From positions 1,506,001-1,570,000 of the forward strand of contig NZ_WOXS01000002.1 of assembly GCF_009852415.1 (NCBI RefSeq): a stretch of 64,000 bases of DNA, in the 5' to 3' direction. The position numbers and the translations under genes are program-made. This DNA comes from Streptomyces sp. Tu 3180 (lineage in GTDB: Bacteria > Actinomycetota > Actinomycetes > Streptomycetales > Streptomycetaceae). Positions 53,924 through 64,000 of the stretch are shown here, in pieces; the stretch's first letter is position 1, and each line of letters starts with the position of its first letter. The notes under the pieces were generated by a model. The model had not been told where the DNA came from. It did no database searches and saw only the letters and a program-made list of their open reading frames with translations.

Positions 53924-54664
53924 TCAGGGCAGCCGCACCCCGAGCGCCGTCTGCACCAGCGCCGCGTGCAGCCTCACCGTGAGCCCCGCCAGCTCCTTGG
54001 TACGGGCCTCCGCGTGGGCCCTGGTCTGCGGGTTCCGGTGGCGTCTCAGCGGGGCGACGAGCTGGTCCACCAGACCGGCCTCCCGGTCGGCGGCGGCCTT
54101 CATGGCCCTCAGGTGACGGGGCTCGATCCCGAACCGCCCCAACTCGGTGATCAGCTCGGCGACGGTGACCGCCTCGGAGTCGTACACCCCTTCCTCCACC
54201 GGGGTGAGCAGTCCGTACGACTCCCACTCCGCGAGCTCCCGCTCGCCGATGCCGGCGGCCGCGAGCAGCTGGGCACGCCCGATGCGGGCCGCCGCGGGCG
54301 CCTCGGAGACCGGCTCGTGGCCGGCCTCCCCGTCACGCGGCCGGCCCACCACCGGCAGCGGGGCGGCCTCGCCGCGCTCCATGGCCTCCAGGTGCTCACG
54401 GATCACCTTGAGCGGCAGATAGTGGTCCCGCTGCATCCTCAGGACGTGGCCGAGGCGCTCGACGTCCCCGGCGCTGAACTTGCGGTACCCCGAGGGGGTC
54501 CGCTGCGGCTCGATGAGCCCCTCCGACTCCAGGAAGCGGATCTTGGAGATGGTGACCTCGGGGAACTCCTCGCGCAGTGCGTTCAGCACCGTGCCGATGC
54601 TCATCAGTCCGGTGTCCGTGGCGGCGGCACCGTCTCCGGCACCGCCGCTCGGTGTGTGAACCAT
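53924..54664 (-). CDS. ftsR: MerR-type regulator FtsR
   Basis: 246 residues. A MerR winged helix near the N-terminus (SIGTVLNALREEFPEVTISK, IRFLESEGLIEPQRTPSGYR, KFSAGDVERLGHVLRM) and a second helical domain (LLAAAGIGERELAEWESYGL). In corynebacteria the homologue activates ftsZ. It follows garA in the same direction by about 40 bases, the conserved garA-ftsR pair. Confidence 0.9.
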   Translation of the reverse strand: MVHTPSGGAGDGAAATDTGLMSIGTVLNALREEFPEVTISKIRFLESEGLIEPQRTPSGYRKFSAGDVERLGHVLRMQRDHYLPLKVIREHLEAMERGEAAPLPVVGRPRDGEAGHEPVSEAPAAARIGRAQLLAAAGIGERELAEWESYGLLTPVEEGVYDSEAVTVAELITELGRFGIEPRHLRAMKAAADREAGLVDQLVAPLRRHRNPQTRAHAEARTKELAGLTVRLHAALVQTALGVRLP

Positions 54665-54703
54665 GGACCTTCCCTGGTGATCCCCGGACGGAATCCGGGG
54701 AGG

Positions 54704-55507
54704 TCAGTAGCCCCGCTGGCTCGCGTAGAAGACCAGCCTGTACTTGCCGATCTGCACCTCGTCGCCGTTGGACAGGGCGACCTGGTCGATCCGCTCGCGG
54801 TTGACGTACGTGCCGTTCAGGCTGCCGACGTCGGCCACCGTGAACGAGCCGTCCGGGCTGCGGCGGAACTCCACGTGCCGCCGGGAGACCGTCACGTCGT
54901 CCAGGAAGATGTCGCTCTGCGGATGGCGTCCGGCCGTGGTCAGGTCACCGTCCAGGAGGAAGCGGCTGCCCGAGTTCGGACCGCGGCGCACGACCAGGAG
55001 CGCGGAGCCCATCGGCAGCGCGTCGACGGCCGCCTGCGCCTCCGGGGAGAGCGTCGGCATCGCCGTCTGACCGGTGGCCTCGGCGTCGTAGGCCTCGAGA
55101 CCGGAGATCGAGATCGTGGACGTCGTCTCGGAGGGGCGCTCCGGGGTGACTCCCGGCCTCAGCGGCGCGCCGCAGTTGGAGCAGAAGCGGCTGTTCTCCG
55201 CGTTGCGGTTACCGCACCTCGTACACACCAGGGCCGACATGGACGGATCCTCCTGCCGCGGCTGCCCACCGGGGGCATGGGATGCGTACGGGTCGGAAAA
55301 CCCTCCACCCGTACCTGAGGTCGACGGTTGCCCGAAACCTATGCCGCCCGACTGCGCGGGGTCAACCGACGGCGCGCCCGGACCGGTGACCTGGTCCCGG
55401 AACAGCGGACGCTGACCTTCCGCGTCAGGCTGTGCGCGATGGCGAGCGGTCGCGTTGTCGCTGCCCTCTCGCGTGCTCTTGCCGAACAACTTCGCAAACA
55501 ACTTCAC
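54704..55507 (-). CDS. garA: FHA-domain signalling protein GarA/OdhI
   Basis: 267 residues, longer than mycobacterial GarA (about 160) by an N-terminal extension with a four-cysteine zinc ribbon (CTRCGNRNAENSRFCSNCG). The phosphorylation motif ETTS lies in RPSETTSTISI, and the FHA domain shows GRHPQSDIFLDDVTVSRRHV, EFRRSP and DVGSLNGTYVN. Unphosphorylated GarA inhibits 2-oxoglutarate dehydrogenase and related enzymes; kinases release it by modifying the Thr residues. GTG 55507 begins the MKLFAKLFGKS-like end with AGGGGAA before. Confidence 0.93.
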   Translation of the reverse strand: MKLFAKLFGKSTREGSDNATARHRAQPDAEGQRPLFRDQVTGPGAPSVDPAQSGGIGFGQPSTSGTGGGFSDPYASHAPGGQPRQEDPSMSALVCTRCGNRNAENSRFCSNCGAPLRPGVTPERPSETTSTISISGLEAYDAEATGQTAMPTLSPEAQAAVDALPMGSALLVVRRGPNSGSRFLLDGDLTTAGRHPQSDIFLDDVTVSRRHVEFRRSPDGSFTVADVGSLNGTYVNRERIDQVALSNGDEVQIGKYRLVFYASQRGY

Positions 55508-55697
55508 GGGCGATTCCCCTTGACCGAAACAGACCCGCCCGTGGGGCAGGACGAACCCTGACTGAACACATTGGCGGACCCGGACATCCTCACAACGTCC
55601 GCCTCCGCCAGACAGTTTCCACCACGCACCACCCATTCGGTGCGCCGACCCCCCGCAACCTCATGCCCTCGCCGGATGTCCCCCATGCACCCCCGGT

Positions 55698-56609
55698 TCA
55701 CCGGGAGGACGACCGAGCGTAGTCAGGCCGCTCCGCGGCCCGCAAGGCATCCACGACGATCTTGGTGGAACGCTCCACGGTAACGGTGGCCTGTTCCTTT
55801 TCGAGGGTCTGCACCACACCTCCCGGGATGTTGAGCGCCGGCTCGAGGTCCTGCGGCTTGCCGATGACCTTGAAACGATAGGGCGCGGTGATCTTGTTCC
55901 CGTCCACGCCGACCCCGTTGCCGGAATCCGTCAGATAGGTGCCCGCCACGACCCGCACACCGTTCACCTGGATCGCCTCGGCACCGGCCGCGCGCAGCTC
56001 CTGGATGGCGTCGAGCAGCATGTCCGCCTCGACCGTCCCCTTCGTGTCCTCGATGGTCATCGTGATGCCGGGCCCCTGCGCGGCCACCGTGCCCGCCAGG
56101 ACGCCGAGTTGCCGTTCCTTCTCGACCGTCTGCCTGCGGGCCTCCTCGGCCTGGTCGGAGCTGTTCTCCAGCTCCTCGCGCTGCTTCTCGAGTCCCTGCT
56201 TCTCGTCCTCAAGACGCTGTGTGCGGTCGTCGAGTTCATCGAGGATGCGCACAAGATCTTCCTGCCGCGCCCCGCGCAGCGCGCTGTCGCCGTCGCTGTT
56301 CGAGGCCACCTGGACGGCCAGGCCGAAACCCAGGCCGAACAGCAGCAGGGCCACGATGAGTTGGGCCCGGGTCACCCGCGGCGGCCACAGTCCCATCACC
56401 AGCCGCTGCCGTCCGGTGAGCCGGGGTTCCGGCTCGGTCCTCGGCACCTGCGCGGACGCGGGCGCGCTCGCGGGCACCTCCGCCGGCAGCTCCTTGCGCA
56501 GGCCGCTCGCGGGCGCGGTCCCGGGAGCGGTCCTGGGCCGGGGGGTCTGCGCGGGCCCGGGCGGGGGCGCCTGCGCGGGCGTCGGCTCGTCGTTCCGGTG
56601 CTCACTCAT
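55698..56609 (-). CDS. DUF881-family membrane-anchored protein
   Basis: About 303 residues. A Pro/Ala-rich cytosolic tail of 75 residues, one transmembrane helix (AQLIVALLLFGLGFGLAV), a coiled coil (EDLVRILDELDDRTQRLEDE and onward) and the DUF881 domain: GTVAAQGPGITMTIED, LLDAIQELRAAGAEAIQVNG, ITAPYRFKVIGKPQDLEPAL. It is probably extracytoplasmic and linked with division or envelope. It starts five bases after sbp ends, so it is in the same operon. Confidence 0.88.
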   Translation of the reverse strand: MSEHRNDEPTPAQAPPPGPAQTPRPRTAPGTAPASGLRKELPAEVPASAPASAQVPRTEPEPRLTGRQRLVMGLWPPRVTRAQLIVALLLFGLGFGLAVQVASNSDGDSALRGARQEDLVRILDELDDRTQRLEDEKQGLEKQREELENSSDQAEEARRQTVEKERQLGVLAGTVAAQGPGITMTIEDTKGTVEADMLLDAIQELRAAGAEAIQVNGVRVVAGTYLTDSGNGVGVDGNKITAPYRFKVIGKPQDLEPALNIPGGVVQTLEKEQATVTVERSTKIVVDALRAAERPDYARSSSR

Positions 56610-56614
56610 CGGCC

Positions 56615-56947
56615 TCACGCCCGGAACACGTGCCGGCGGATCGCCGCGGCGTTGGAGAAGATGCGGATGCCGAGGACGACCACGACACCCGTGGACAGCT
56701 GGGCCCCCACGCCGAGCTTGTCGCCGAGGAACACGATCAGCGCGGCGACGACCACGTTCGACAGGAACGACACCACGAACACCTTGTCGTCGAAGATGCC
56801 GTCGAGCATGGCCCGCAGCCCGCCGAACACGGCGTCGAGCGCCGCGACGACGGCGATCGGCAGATAAGGCTCGACGACCGCCGGAACCTCGGGCCGGACC
56901 AACAATCCGGCCACGACTCCCACGACGAGGCCCAGTACGGCGATCAC
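56615..56947 (-). CDS. sbp: Small basic protein Sbp (DUF1290)
   Basis: 110 residues with three hydrophobic segments: IAVLGLVVGVVAGLLV, YLPIAVVAALDAVFGGLRAM and VVSFLSNVVVAALIVFLGDK, then GVVVVLGIRIFSNAAAIRRH. Integral membrane protein of unknown function found with DUF881 partners in Gram-positive bacteria. GTG 56947 overlaps the upstream DUF881 gene by four bases. Confidence 0.9.
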   Translation of the reverse strand: MIAVLGLVVGVVAGLLVRPEVPAVVEPYLPIAVVAALDAVFGGLRAMLDGIFDDKVFVVSFLSNVVVAALIVFLGDKLGVGAQLSTGVVVVLGIRIFSNAAAIRRHVFRA

Positions 56948-57840
56948 GATGTGCCCTTCCCGGTTATCGGCTGTGCGGTACGTACGATCACACTCGGTGC
57001 GGCGGGCAACCGGAGGTCGTCCTGCGCGGAGAGGTCCGTCCGGATGCCGTAGTTCTCCTGCAGGACGTGCAGATACAGCCCGTCCGCGCTGTTCTGGAAC
57101 CGGTCGCGCAACTGCGGGCCGTCCCCCACCGCGAGCACCGTGTACGGCGGCACCAGCGGCCTGTTGTCGACCAGTATCGCGTCTCCGGCGGCCCTGATCG
57201 CCGACAGGGCGGTCAACCGCTGCCCGTTGATGGAGACGGCCTCGGCGCCGGATTCCCACAGGCCGTTGACCACCCGCTGCAGATCGCGGTCACGGACCCG
57301 TCCGGTGTCCGAGAACCCGGAGGTCGACCGAGGGTCGCCGTCGCCGCCCGCGGTCGCGTCCTCGGCGTCGTTCACCACGAGCCGCACACCGGGGCCGTGC
57401 ACCGCGACGGCCCCCGCCAGCATGCCCACCAGCTCCGACCGGTCGCTTCCGCCACTGTCGCGGAGCGCCTCGCGCTGCCGCGCGCCGACGTCCTCGCGCA
57501 GTTCGTCGACGCTGTCCTCGAGTTCGTCGGCCGCCTCGGTCTCCCGATCGATGCGGTCGATCAGCTCCTCGCGCTCCTTGGCGACGACGGGGGCCGCGAC
57601 CCGGGCCTGCGCGGCCCCGACGGTCACGATCAGGGCGGCGAGCACCAGGCCGGCGGCGAGGCCCAGCCTCGCCCTGAGGGTCTTCGGCATGCCGCCGTCG
57701 CCGTCGGCTTTCTTCCGCGCGGCGGCCTCGGCGTAACCGTCGTCGAGGCTGTGGTCCATGACGTTGGTGATCAACGACATGGACGCGTCCGGACGCGGGG
57801 GCCGCTGGGGTGTGCTCCGAACGGGGGGTTGCTGCGGCAT
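56944..57840 (-). CDS. DUF881-family membrane-anchored protein
   Basis: About 298 residues. Cytosolic tail, one transmembrane helix (LGLAAGLVLAALIVTVGAAQ), acidic coiled coil (EELIDRIDRETEAADELEDS), DUF881 domain (AGAVAVHGPGVRLVVNDAED, LQRVVNGLWESGAEAVSING, PLVPPYTVLAVGDGPQLRD). First gene of the DUF881-sbp-DUF881 operon. ATG 57840 preferred; an ATG three codons upstream is possible. Confidence 0.88.
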   Translation of the reverse strand: MPQQPPVRSTPQRPPRPDASMSLITNVMDHSLDDGYAEAAARKKADGDGGMPKTLRARLGLAAGLVLAALIVTVGAAQARVAAPVVAKEREELIDRIDRETEAADELEDSVDELREDVGARQREALRDSGGSDRSELVGMLAGAVAVHGPGVRLVVNDAEDATAGGDGDPRSTSGFSDTGRVRDRDLQRVVNGLWESGAEAVSINGQRLTALSAIRAAGDAILVDNRPLVPPYTVLAVGDGPQLRDRFQNSADGLYLHVLQENYGIRTDLSAQDDLRLPAAPSVIVRTAQPITGKGTS

Positions 57841-57947
57841 GCCGCACATCGTCGCACGCCGCGGCCACTGCTTTCGAACAACCCTACCGGCGCGCCGGAC
57901 AGGCCCCGTCGGGGACACCTGCCCGGCGCGCCGGCGTACCGGCCGCT

Positions 57948-60443
57948 CTACCGTCCCGCGCTGTCCACGACCGCCGACCACTCGTCGAGCAGGGCCTGCG
58001 CGGAGGCGTCGTCGGGCCCTTCGGCCCACAGGTGGGTGACCGCCTCGGCCGGGTCGGGCAGCACCATCACCCAGCGGCCGTCCGCCTCTACCACGCGCAC
58101 GCCGTCGGTGGTGTCCACGAACCGGTCTCCGGCCGCCTCGACCACCCGCCGCATCACCAGCCCCTTGACGGCCCACGGGGTCGCCAGGTCCCGCTTGAGC
58201 ACGTGCGCCCGCGGGATGCGCGCGTCGATCTGGCTGAGCGTGAGCTGCGTCCGCGCCACCAGCCCGATGAGCCGCACGAAGGCGGCGGTGCCGTCGTAGA
58301 CGCTGCTGAACTCCGGAACGATGAAACCGCCCCTGCCGTCACCGCCGAAGATCGTCCCTTCCTCGCCGCCCACCCGCGTGAGGTCGTCGGGCGAGGTCGT
58401 CGTCCACTCCACCTGGGTGCCGTGGTACGCCGCCACCTGCTCGGCGATCCGGGTGGTGGTCACCGGCAGCGCGACCCGGCCGCTGCGCCGCTCGGCCGCG
58501 ACGAGGTCGAGCATCACGAGCAGCGCCCGGTCGTCCTCGATGATCCGCCCCTTCTCGTCGACCAGGGACAGCCGCTCACCGACGGGGTCGAAGCGCACGC
58601 CGAACGCGGCGCCGGAGGACGCCACGATCTCCCCGAGCCGCACCAGTCCCGAGCGCCGCATGTCGGCCGTCTCGGTCGGCCTGGACTCGTCGAGACCGGG
58701 GTTGATGGTCAGCGAGTCGACGCCCAGCTTGCCGAGCAGGCTCGGCAGCACCAGGCCGGCGCTGCCGTTGGACGCGTCCACGACCACCTTCAGCCCGGAC
58801 TCCGCGATCCCGGTGATGTCGACGTCGCGCAGCAGCGACCCGGTGTACGAGTCGAAGACGCTCGCCGGGAAGTGCAGGTCACCGATCTCGCCGGGGAACG
58901 CACGCCGGTACTCCTGCCGCGCGAACACCCGGTCCAGCTTGCGCTGGCTGCCCTGCGACAGGTCGGCGCCCTGACCGTCGAAGAACATGATGTCGACCGA
59001 GTCCGGCACCCCGGGCGTGGTCCGGATCATGATGCCGCCGGCGCTGCCCCGCGCGGTCTGCTGCCTGGCCACGGGCAGCGGCACGTTCTCCAGGTCCCGT
59101 ACGTCGATGGCGCTGGCCTGCAGCGCGGAGATGACCGCCCGCTTCAGCGCCCGGGCACCGCGGGAGTGGTCGCGGGCCGTGGTGACGGTCGCGCCCTTCT
59201 TGAGCGTCGTCGCGTACGCGCCGGCCAGGCGCACGGCGAGTTCGGGGGTGATCTCGACGTTCAGGATCCCGGACACGCCACGGGCGCCGAAGAGATGCGC
59301 CTGCCCCCGCGACTCCCAGATCACCGAGGTGTTGACGAAAGCACCGGCCTCGATGGTCTTGAACGGGTAGACCCGCACATTGCCCTGGACGATCGATTCC
59401 TCACCGATCAGGCACTCGTCACCGATGACGGCGCCGTCCTCGATCCGCGCCGCGCGCATGATGTCGGTGTTCTTGCCGACGACACAACCGCGCAGATTGC
59501 TGTGCGGCCCGACGTACACGTTGTCGTGGACGACGGCCTTGTGCAGGAAGGCACCGCTCTTCACGACGACGTTCGACCCCACGACGGTGTGCTCGCGGAT
59601 CTCGGCGCCGGCCTCGACCTTGGCGTAGTCACCGATGTACAGCGGCCCCCGCAGTACGGCGTCGGGGTGCACCTCGGCGCCCTCGGCCACCCACACACCC
59701 GGGGAGATCTCGAAGCCGTCGATGTCGACGTCGACCTTGCCCTCGAGGACGTCCGCCTGCGCCTTCACATAGCTCTCGTGCGTGCCGACGTCCTCCCAGT
59801 AGCCCTCGGCGACATAGCCGTAAACGGGCTTGCCCTCCTTCATCAGCTGCGGGAAGACGTCACCGGACCAGTCGACGGGCACATCGGCCTCGACGTAGTC
59901 GAAGACCTCGGGCTCCATGACGTAGATACCGGTGTTCACCGTGTCGGAGAAGACCTGGCCCCAGGTCGGCTTCTCGAGGAAGCGCTCGACCTTGCCCTCC
60001 TCGTCCACGATGGTGATGCCGAATTCCAGCGGATTGGGCACCCGGGTCAGGCAGACGGTGACCAGGGCGCCCTTTTCCTTGTGGAAATTGATCAGCTCGG
60101 TGAGGTCGAAGTCGGTCAGCGCGTCACCGGAGATGACGAGAAAAGCGTCGTCCTTCAGTGCCTCCTCGGCGTTCTTGACGCTTCCGGCGGTACCGAGTGG
60201 CTTCTCCTCGTTGGCATAGGTGAGCTCCATTCCGAGCTCTTCACCGTCACCGAAGTAGTTCTTGACCAGTGACGCCAGGAACTGGACGGTCACAACGGTT
60301 TCGTTGAGCCCATGCCTTTTGAGCAGCCGCAGAACGTGCTCCATGATCGGCCGGTTGGCCACCGGCAGGAGCGGCTTGGGCATGCTTGAGGTCATGGGAC
60401 GAAGGCGGGTGCCTTCGCCTCCGGCCATCACGACGGCCTTCAT
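57948..60443 (-). CDS. Mannose-1-phosphate guanylyltransferase / phosphomannomutase-like two-domain protein
   Basis: 831 residues. An N-terminal nucleotidyltransferase ([29 protein letters not shown]) with a left-handed helix of hexapeptide repeats (about 250-370), followed by a phosphohexomutase-like domain (about 385-831). The mutase phosphoserine motif is not canonical ([16 protein letters not shown]), so catalysis there is doubtful. It should make GDP-mannose or a related sugar nucleotide, for cell-wall or glycolipid use. Alone in its transcript, ATG start with strong upstream region. Confidence 0.88.
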   Translation of the reverse strand: MKAVVMAGGEGTRLRPMTSSMPKPLLPVANRPIMEHVLRLLKRHGLNETVVTVQFLASLVKNYFGDGEELGMELTYANEEKPLGTAGSVKNAEEALKDDAFLVISGDALTDFDLTELINFHKEKGALVTVCLTRVPNPLEFGITIVDEEGKVERFLEKPTWGQVFSDTVNTGIYVMEPEVFDYVEADVPVDWSGDVFPQLMKEGKPVYGYVAEGYWEDVGTHESYVKAQADVLEGKVDVDIDGFEISPGVWVAEGAEVHPDAVLRGPLYIGDYAKVEAGAEIREHTVVGSNVVVKSGAFLHKAVVHDNVYVGPHSNLRGCVVGKNTDIMRAARIEDGAVIGDECLIGEESIVQGNVRVYPFKTIEAGAFVNTSVIWESRGQAHLFGARGVSGILNVEITPELAVRLAGAYATTLKKGATVTTARDHSRGARALKRAVISALQASAIDVRDLENVPLPVARQQTARGSAGGIMIRTTPGVPDSVDIMFFDGQGADLSQGSQRKLDRVFARQEYRRAFPGEIGDLHFPASVFDSYTGSLLRDVDITGIAESGLKVVVDASNGSAGLVLPSLLGKLGVDSLTINPGLDESRPTETADMRRSGLVRLGEIVASSGAAFGVRFDPVGERLSLVDEKGRIIEDDRALLVMLDLVAAERRSGRVALPVTTTRIAEQVAAYHGTQVEWTTTSPDDLTRVGGEEGTIFGGDGRGGFIVPEFSSVYDGTAAFVRLIGLVARTQLTLSQIDARIPRAHVLKRDLATPWAVKGLVMRRVVEAAGDRFVDTTDGVRVVEADGRWVMVLPDPAEAVTHLWAEGPDDASAQALLDEWSAVVDSAGR

Positions 60444-60557
60444 GTCGGAAGCGTCCTCCTCGAAGAGACGACGGTCTGACCGACTTCACCCGTCAGGAGT
60501 GTCTCGCACTTTTTCCCTGGGGGCCATCGCGCCACCTTGCGCGTGCCCGTCACGAGT

Positions 60558-61166
60558 TCAATCGGCCATGGCGTCCGCCCGAACCAGACGGCGGACTTGG
60601 ACCACGTAGAGGACTCCTGCCCACCAATAGAGGGTTGTACCCCATCCGGCGAACGCCCATCCGAAAATAGCAGCGAGTGACGAGATCCAGCCGGTTCCGT
60701 CACTGAGCAGGAGCAACGGGAAGGCATACATCAAGTTGAAGGTGGCCGCCTTCCCCAGGAAGTTCACCTGCGGCGGCGGATAGCCGTGCCGCCGGAGGAT
60801 GCCCACCATCACCAGCAGAACGAGCTCACGCGCCAACAGCACGGCGGTGAGCCAGAGCGGCAGAATCTCGCGCCAGGTGAGACCGACCAGGGTCGAGAGA
60901 ATGTAGAGCCGGTCGGCCGCGGGATCGAGAAGCCGGCCGAGGCTGCTGATCTGGTTCCACCGGCGCGCGAGCTTGCCGTCCAGGTAGTCGCTGACGCCGC
61001 TGAGAGCCAGCACCAGGAGCGCCCAGCCGTCACTCTTCGGGCCACCGAACTCGGGCCTGAGGATCAGCCACAGGAAGAGGGGTACGCCAACGAGCCGCGC
61101 CATGCTGAGCATGTTCGGGATGGTGAGGACGCGGTCCGTCTGGACCCGCGTCTCCTGGACCTCCAC
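60558..61166 (-). CDS. CDP-alcohol phosphatidyltransferase (PgsA-like)
   Basis: 202 residues with about five membrane segments. The family motif D-G-x2-A-R-x8-G-x3-D-x3-D is complete: SDYLDGKLARRWNQISSLGR followed by LLDPAADR. It moves a phosphatidyl group from CDP-diacylglycerol to an alcohol such as glycerol-3-phosphate; the exact alcohol is not certain. GTG 61166 has AGGAGG at ideal distance. It lies downstream of the rRNA operon in the same direction. Confidence 0.88.
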   Translation of the reverse strand: MEVQETRVQTDRVLTIPNMLSMARLVGVPLFLWLILRPEFGGPKSDGWALLVLALSGVSDYLDGKLARRWNQISSLGRLLDPAADRLYILSTLVGLTWREILPLWLTAVLLARELVLLVMVGILRRHGYPPPQVNFLGKAATFNLMYAFPLLLLSDGTGWISSLAAIFGWAFAGWGTTLYWWAGVLYVVQVRRLVRADAMAD

Positions 61167-61222
61167 CCGGGAGCCTCCTGTGAGAAACGTGCCGATGATG
61201 CCCCCCGACCTTACCTCAACGC

Positions 61223-61266
61223 AAAAAAGCTCCGGCTCTCGGGCTGCATGCCCAAGAGCCGGAGCT
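61223..61266 (-). terminator. Intrinsic terminator of the rRNA operon
   Basis: A 12-base inverted repeat, AGCTCCGGCTCT and its complement, with an inner GGGC/GCCC stem; on the minus strand it is followed by a run of six T. A classical Rho-independent terminator with a T-run, rare in this GC-rich genome, directly after 5S rRNA. Confidence 0.9.
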
Positions 61267-61273
61267 CTAAAAG

Positions 61274-61394
61274 GAGTTCGGCGGCGTCCTACTCTCCCAC
61301 AGGGTCCCCCCTGCAGTACCATCGGCGCTGTAAGGCTTAGCTTCCGGGTTCGGAATGTAACCGGGCGTTTCCCCTACGCTATGACCACCGAAAC
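61274..61394 (-). rRNA. rrf: 5S ribosomal RNA
   Basis: On the minus strand it begins GTTTCGGTGGTCATAGCG and includes ACGCCCGGTTACATTCCGAA and GGGAGAGTAGGACGCCGCCG; about 120 bases, typical of Streptomyces 5S. It follows 23S rRNA across a short spacer (61395-61471). Confidence 0.95.
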
Positions 61395-61471
61395 ACTATG
61401 AAACAATCAACAACCGGCTTCGGGTTGTTCGTGGTTTCAGAACCAACACAGTGGACGCGAGCAACTGAGGA

Positions 61472-64000
<2,529 letters not shown>

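Noticed and set aside
57810..60272. 820-codon plus-strand frame opposite the nucleotidyltransferase gene
   Set aside because: Antisense shadow without recognisable domains.

Overview
The window is a high-GC actinomycete chromosome segment and almost certainly Streptomyces. The evidence is the codon bias, GTG starts with GGAGG-type ribosome binding sites, tightly overlapping operons, long GC-rich hairpin terminators, and core blocks typical of the genus (garA/ftsR/merR, DUF881-sbp-DUF881, gcvP behind a glycine riboswitch, an rRNA operon).

Layout. (1) 1-8.7 kb, accessory flank: three EamA-type exporters, a MocR/PdxR regulator divergent from an FMN-binding oxidase-like gene, a decayed PaiB-like regulator, a Clp N-domain protein, a PadR regulator and a GNAT gene cut by a late stop codon. 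(2) 8.8-35.8 kb: a complete antimycin-type depsipeptide cluster, antP to antA. It carries both optional genes antP (kynureninase) and antQ (phosphopantetheinyl transferase), so it is the long form. (3) 35.8-36.9 kb: a scar with a degenerate PAS-LuxR regulator lying against antA and a fragment of an XRE-type HTH gene. (4) 36.9-46.8 kb: PhzF-like isomerase, CPBP protease, glutamate-cysteine ligase family protein, small conserved proteins, a frameshifted LacI regulator, and a molybdate block (HTH-TOBE protein plus modABC). (5) 46.8-61.2 kb, conserved core: gcvP with a tandem glycine riboswitch, PRC-barrel protein, DNA polymerase IV, MerR regulator, bifunctional nuclease, FtsR, GarA, two DUF881 proteins flanking Sbp, a two-domain sugar-phosphate nucleotidyltransferase/phosphomannomutase-like protein, and a CDP-alcohol phosphatidyltransferase. 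(6) 61.2-64 kb: terminator, 5S rRNA and the 3' part of 23S rRNA, minus strand.

How the cluster works (family knowledge mapped onto these genes). AntN opens tryptophan to N-formylkynurenine and AntP gives anthranilate. AntF loads anthranilate on the carrier protein AntG. The Paa-like diiron system AntHIJKL converts it to the 3-aminosalicylate type, and the N-formyl group is added (attributed, with less certainty, to AntO). AntC (C-A(Thr)-PCP-C-A(pyruvate)-KR-PCP) adds threonine and reduced pyruvate (lactate). AntD (KS-AT-ACP-TE) adds an alkylmalonyl unit supplied by AntE and releases the dilactone. AntM reduces the ketone, AntB acylates it, and AntQ primes the carrier domains. AntA is the cluster sigma factor. 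It ends in Ala-Ala, the kind of C-terminus known to make this protein a ClpXP substrate.

The cluster itself is a known system. The less expected material is around it: a decayed PAS-LuxR gene next to antA, candidate PAS-LuxR and sigma-AntA sites, a possible coupled mini-ORF before antH, a relic adenylation subdomain inside AntC, and four broken or fragmentary genes elsewhere.
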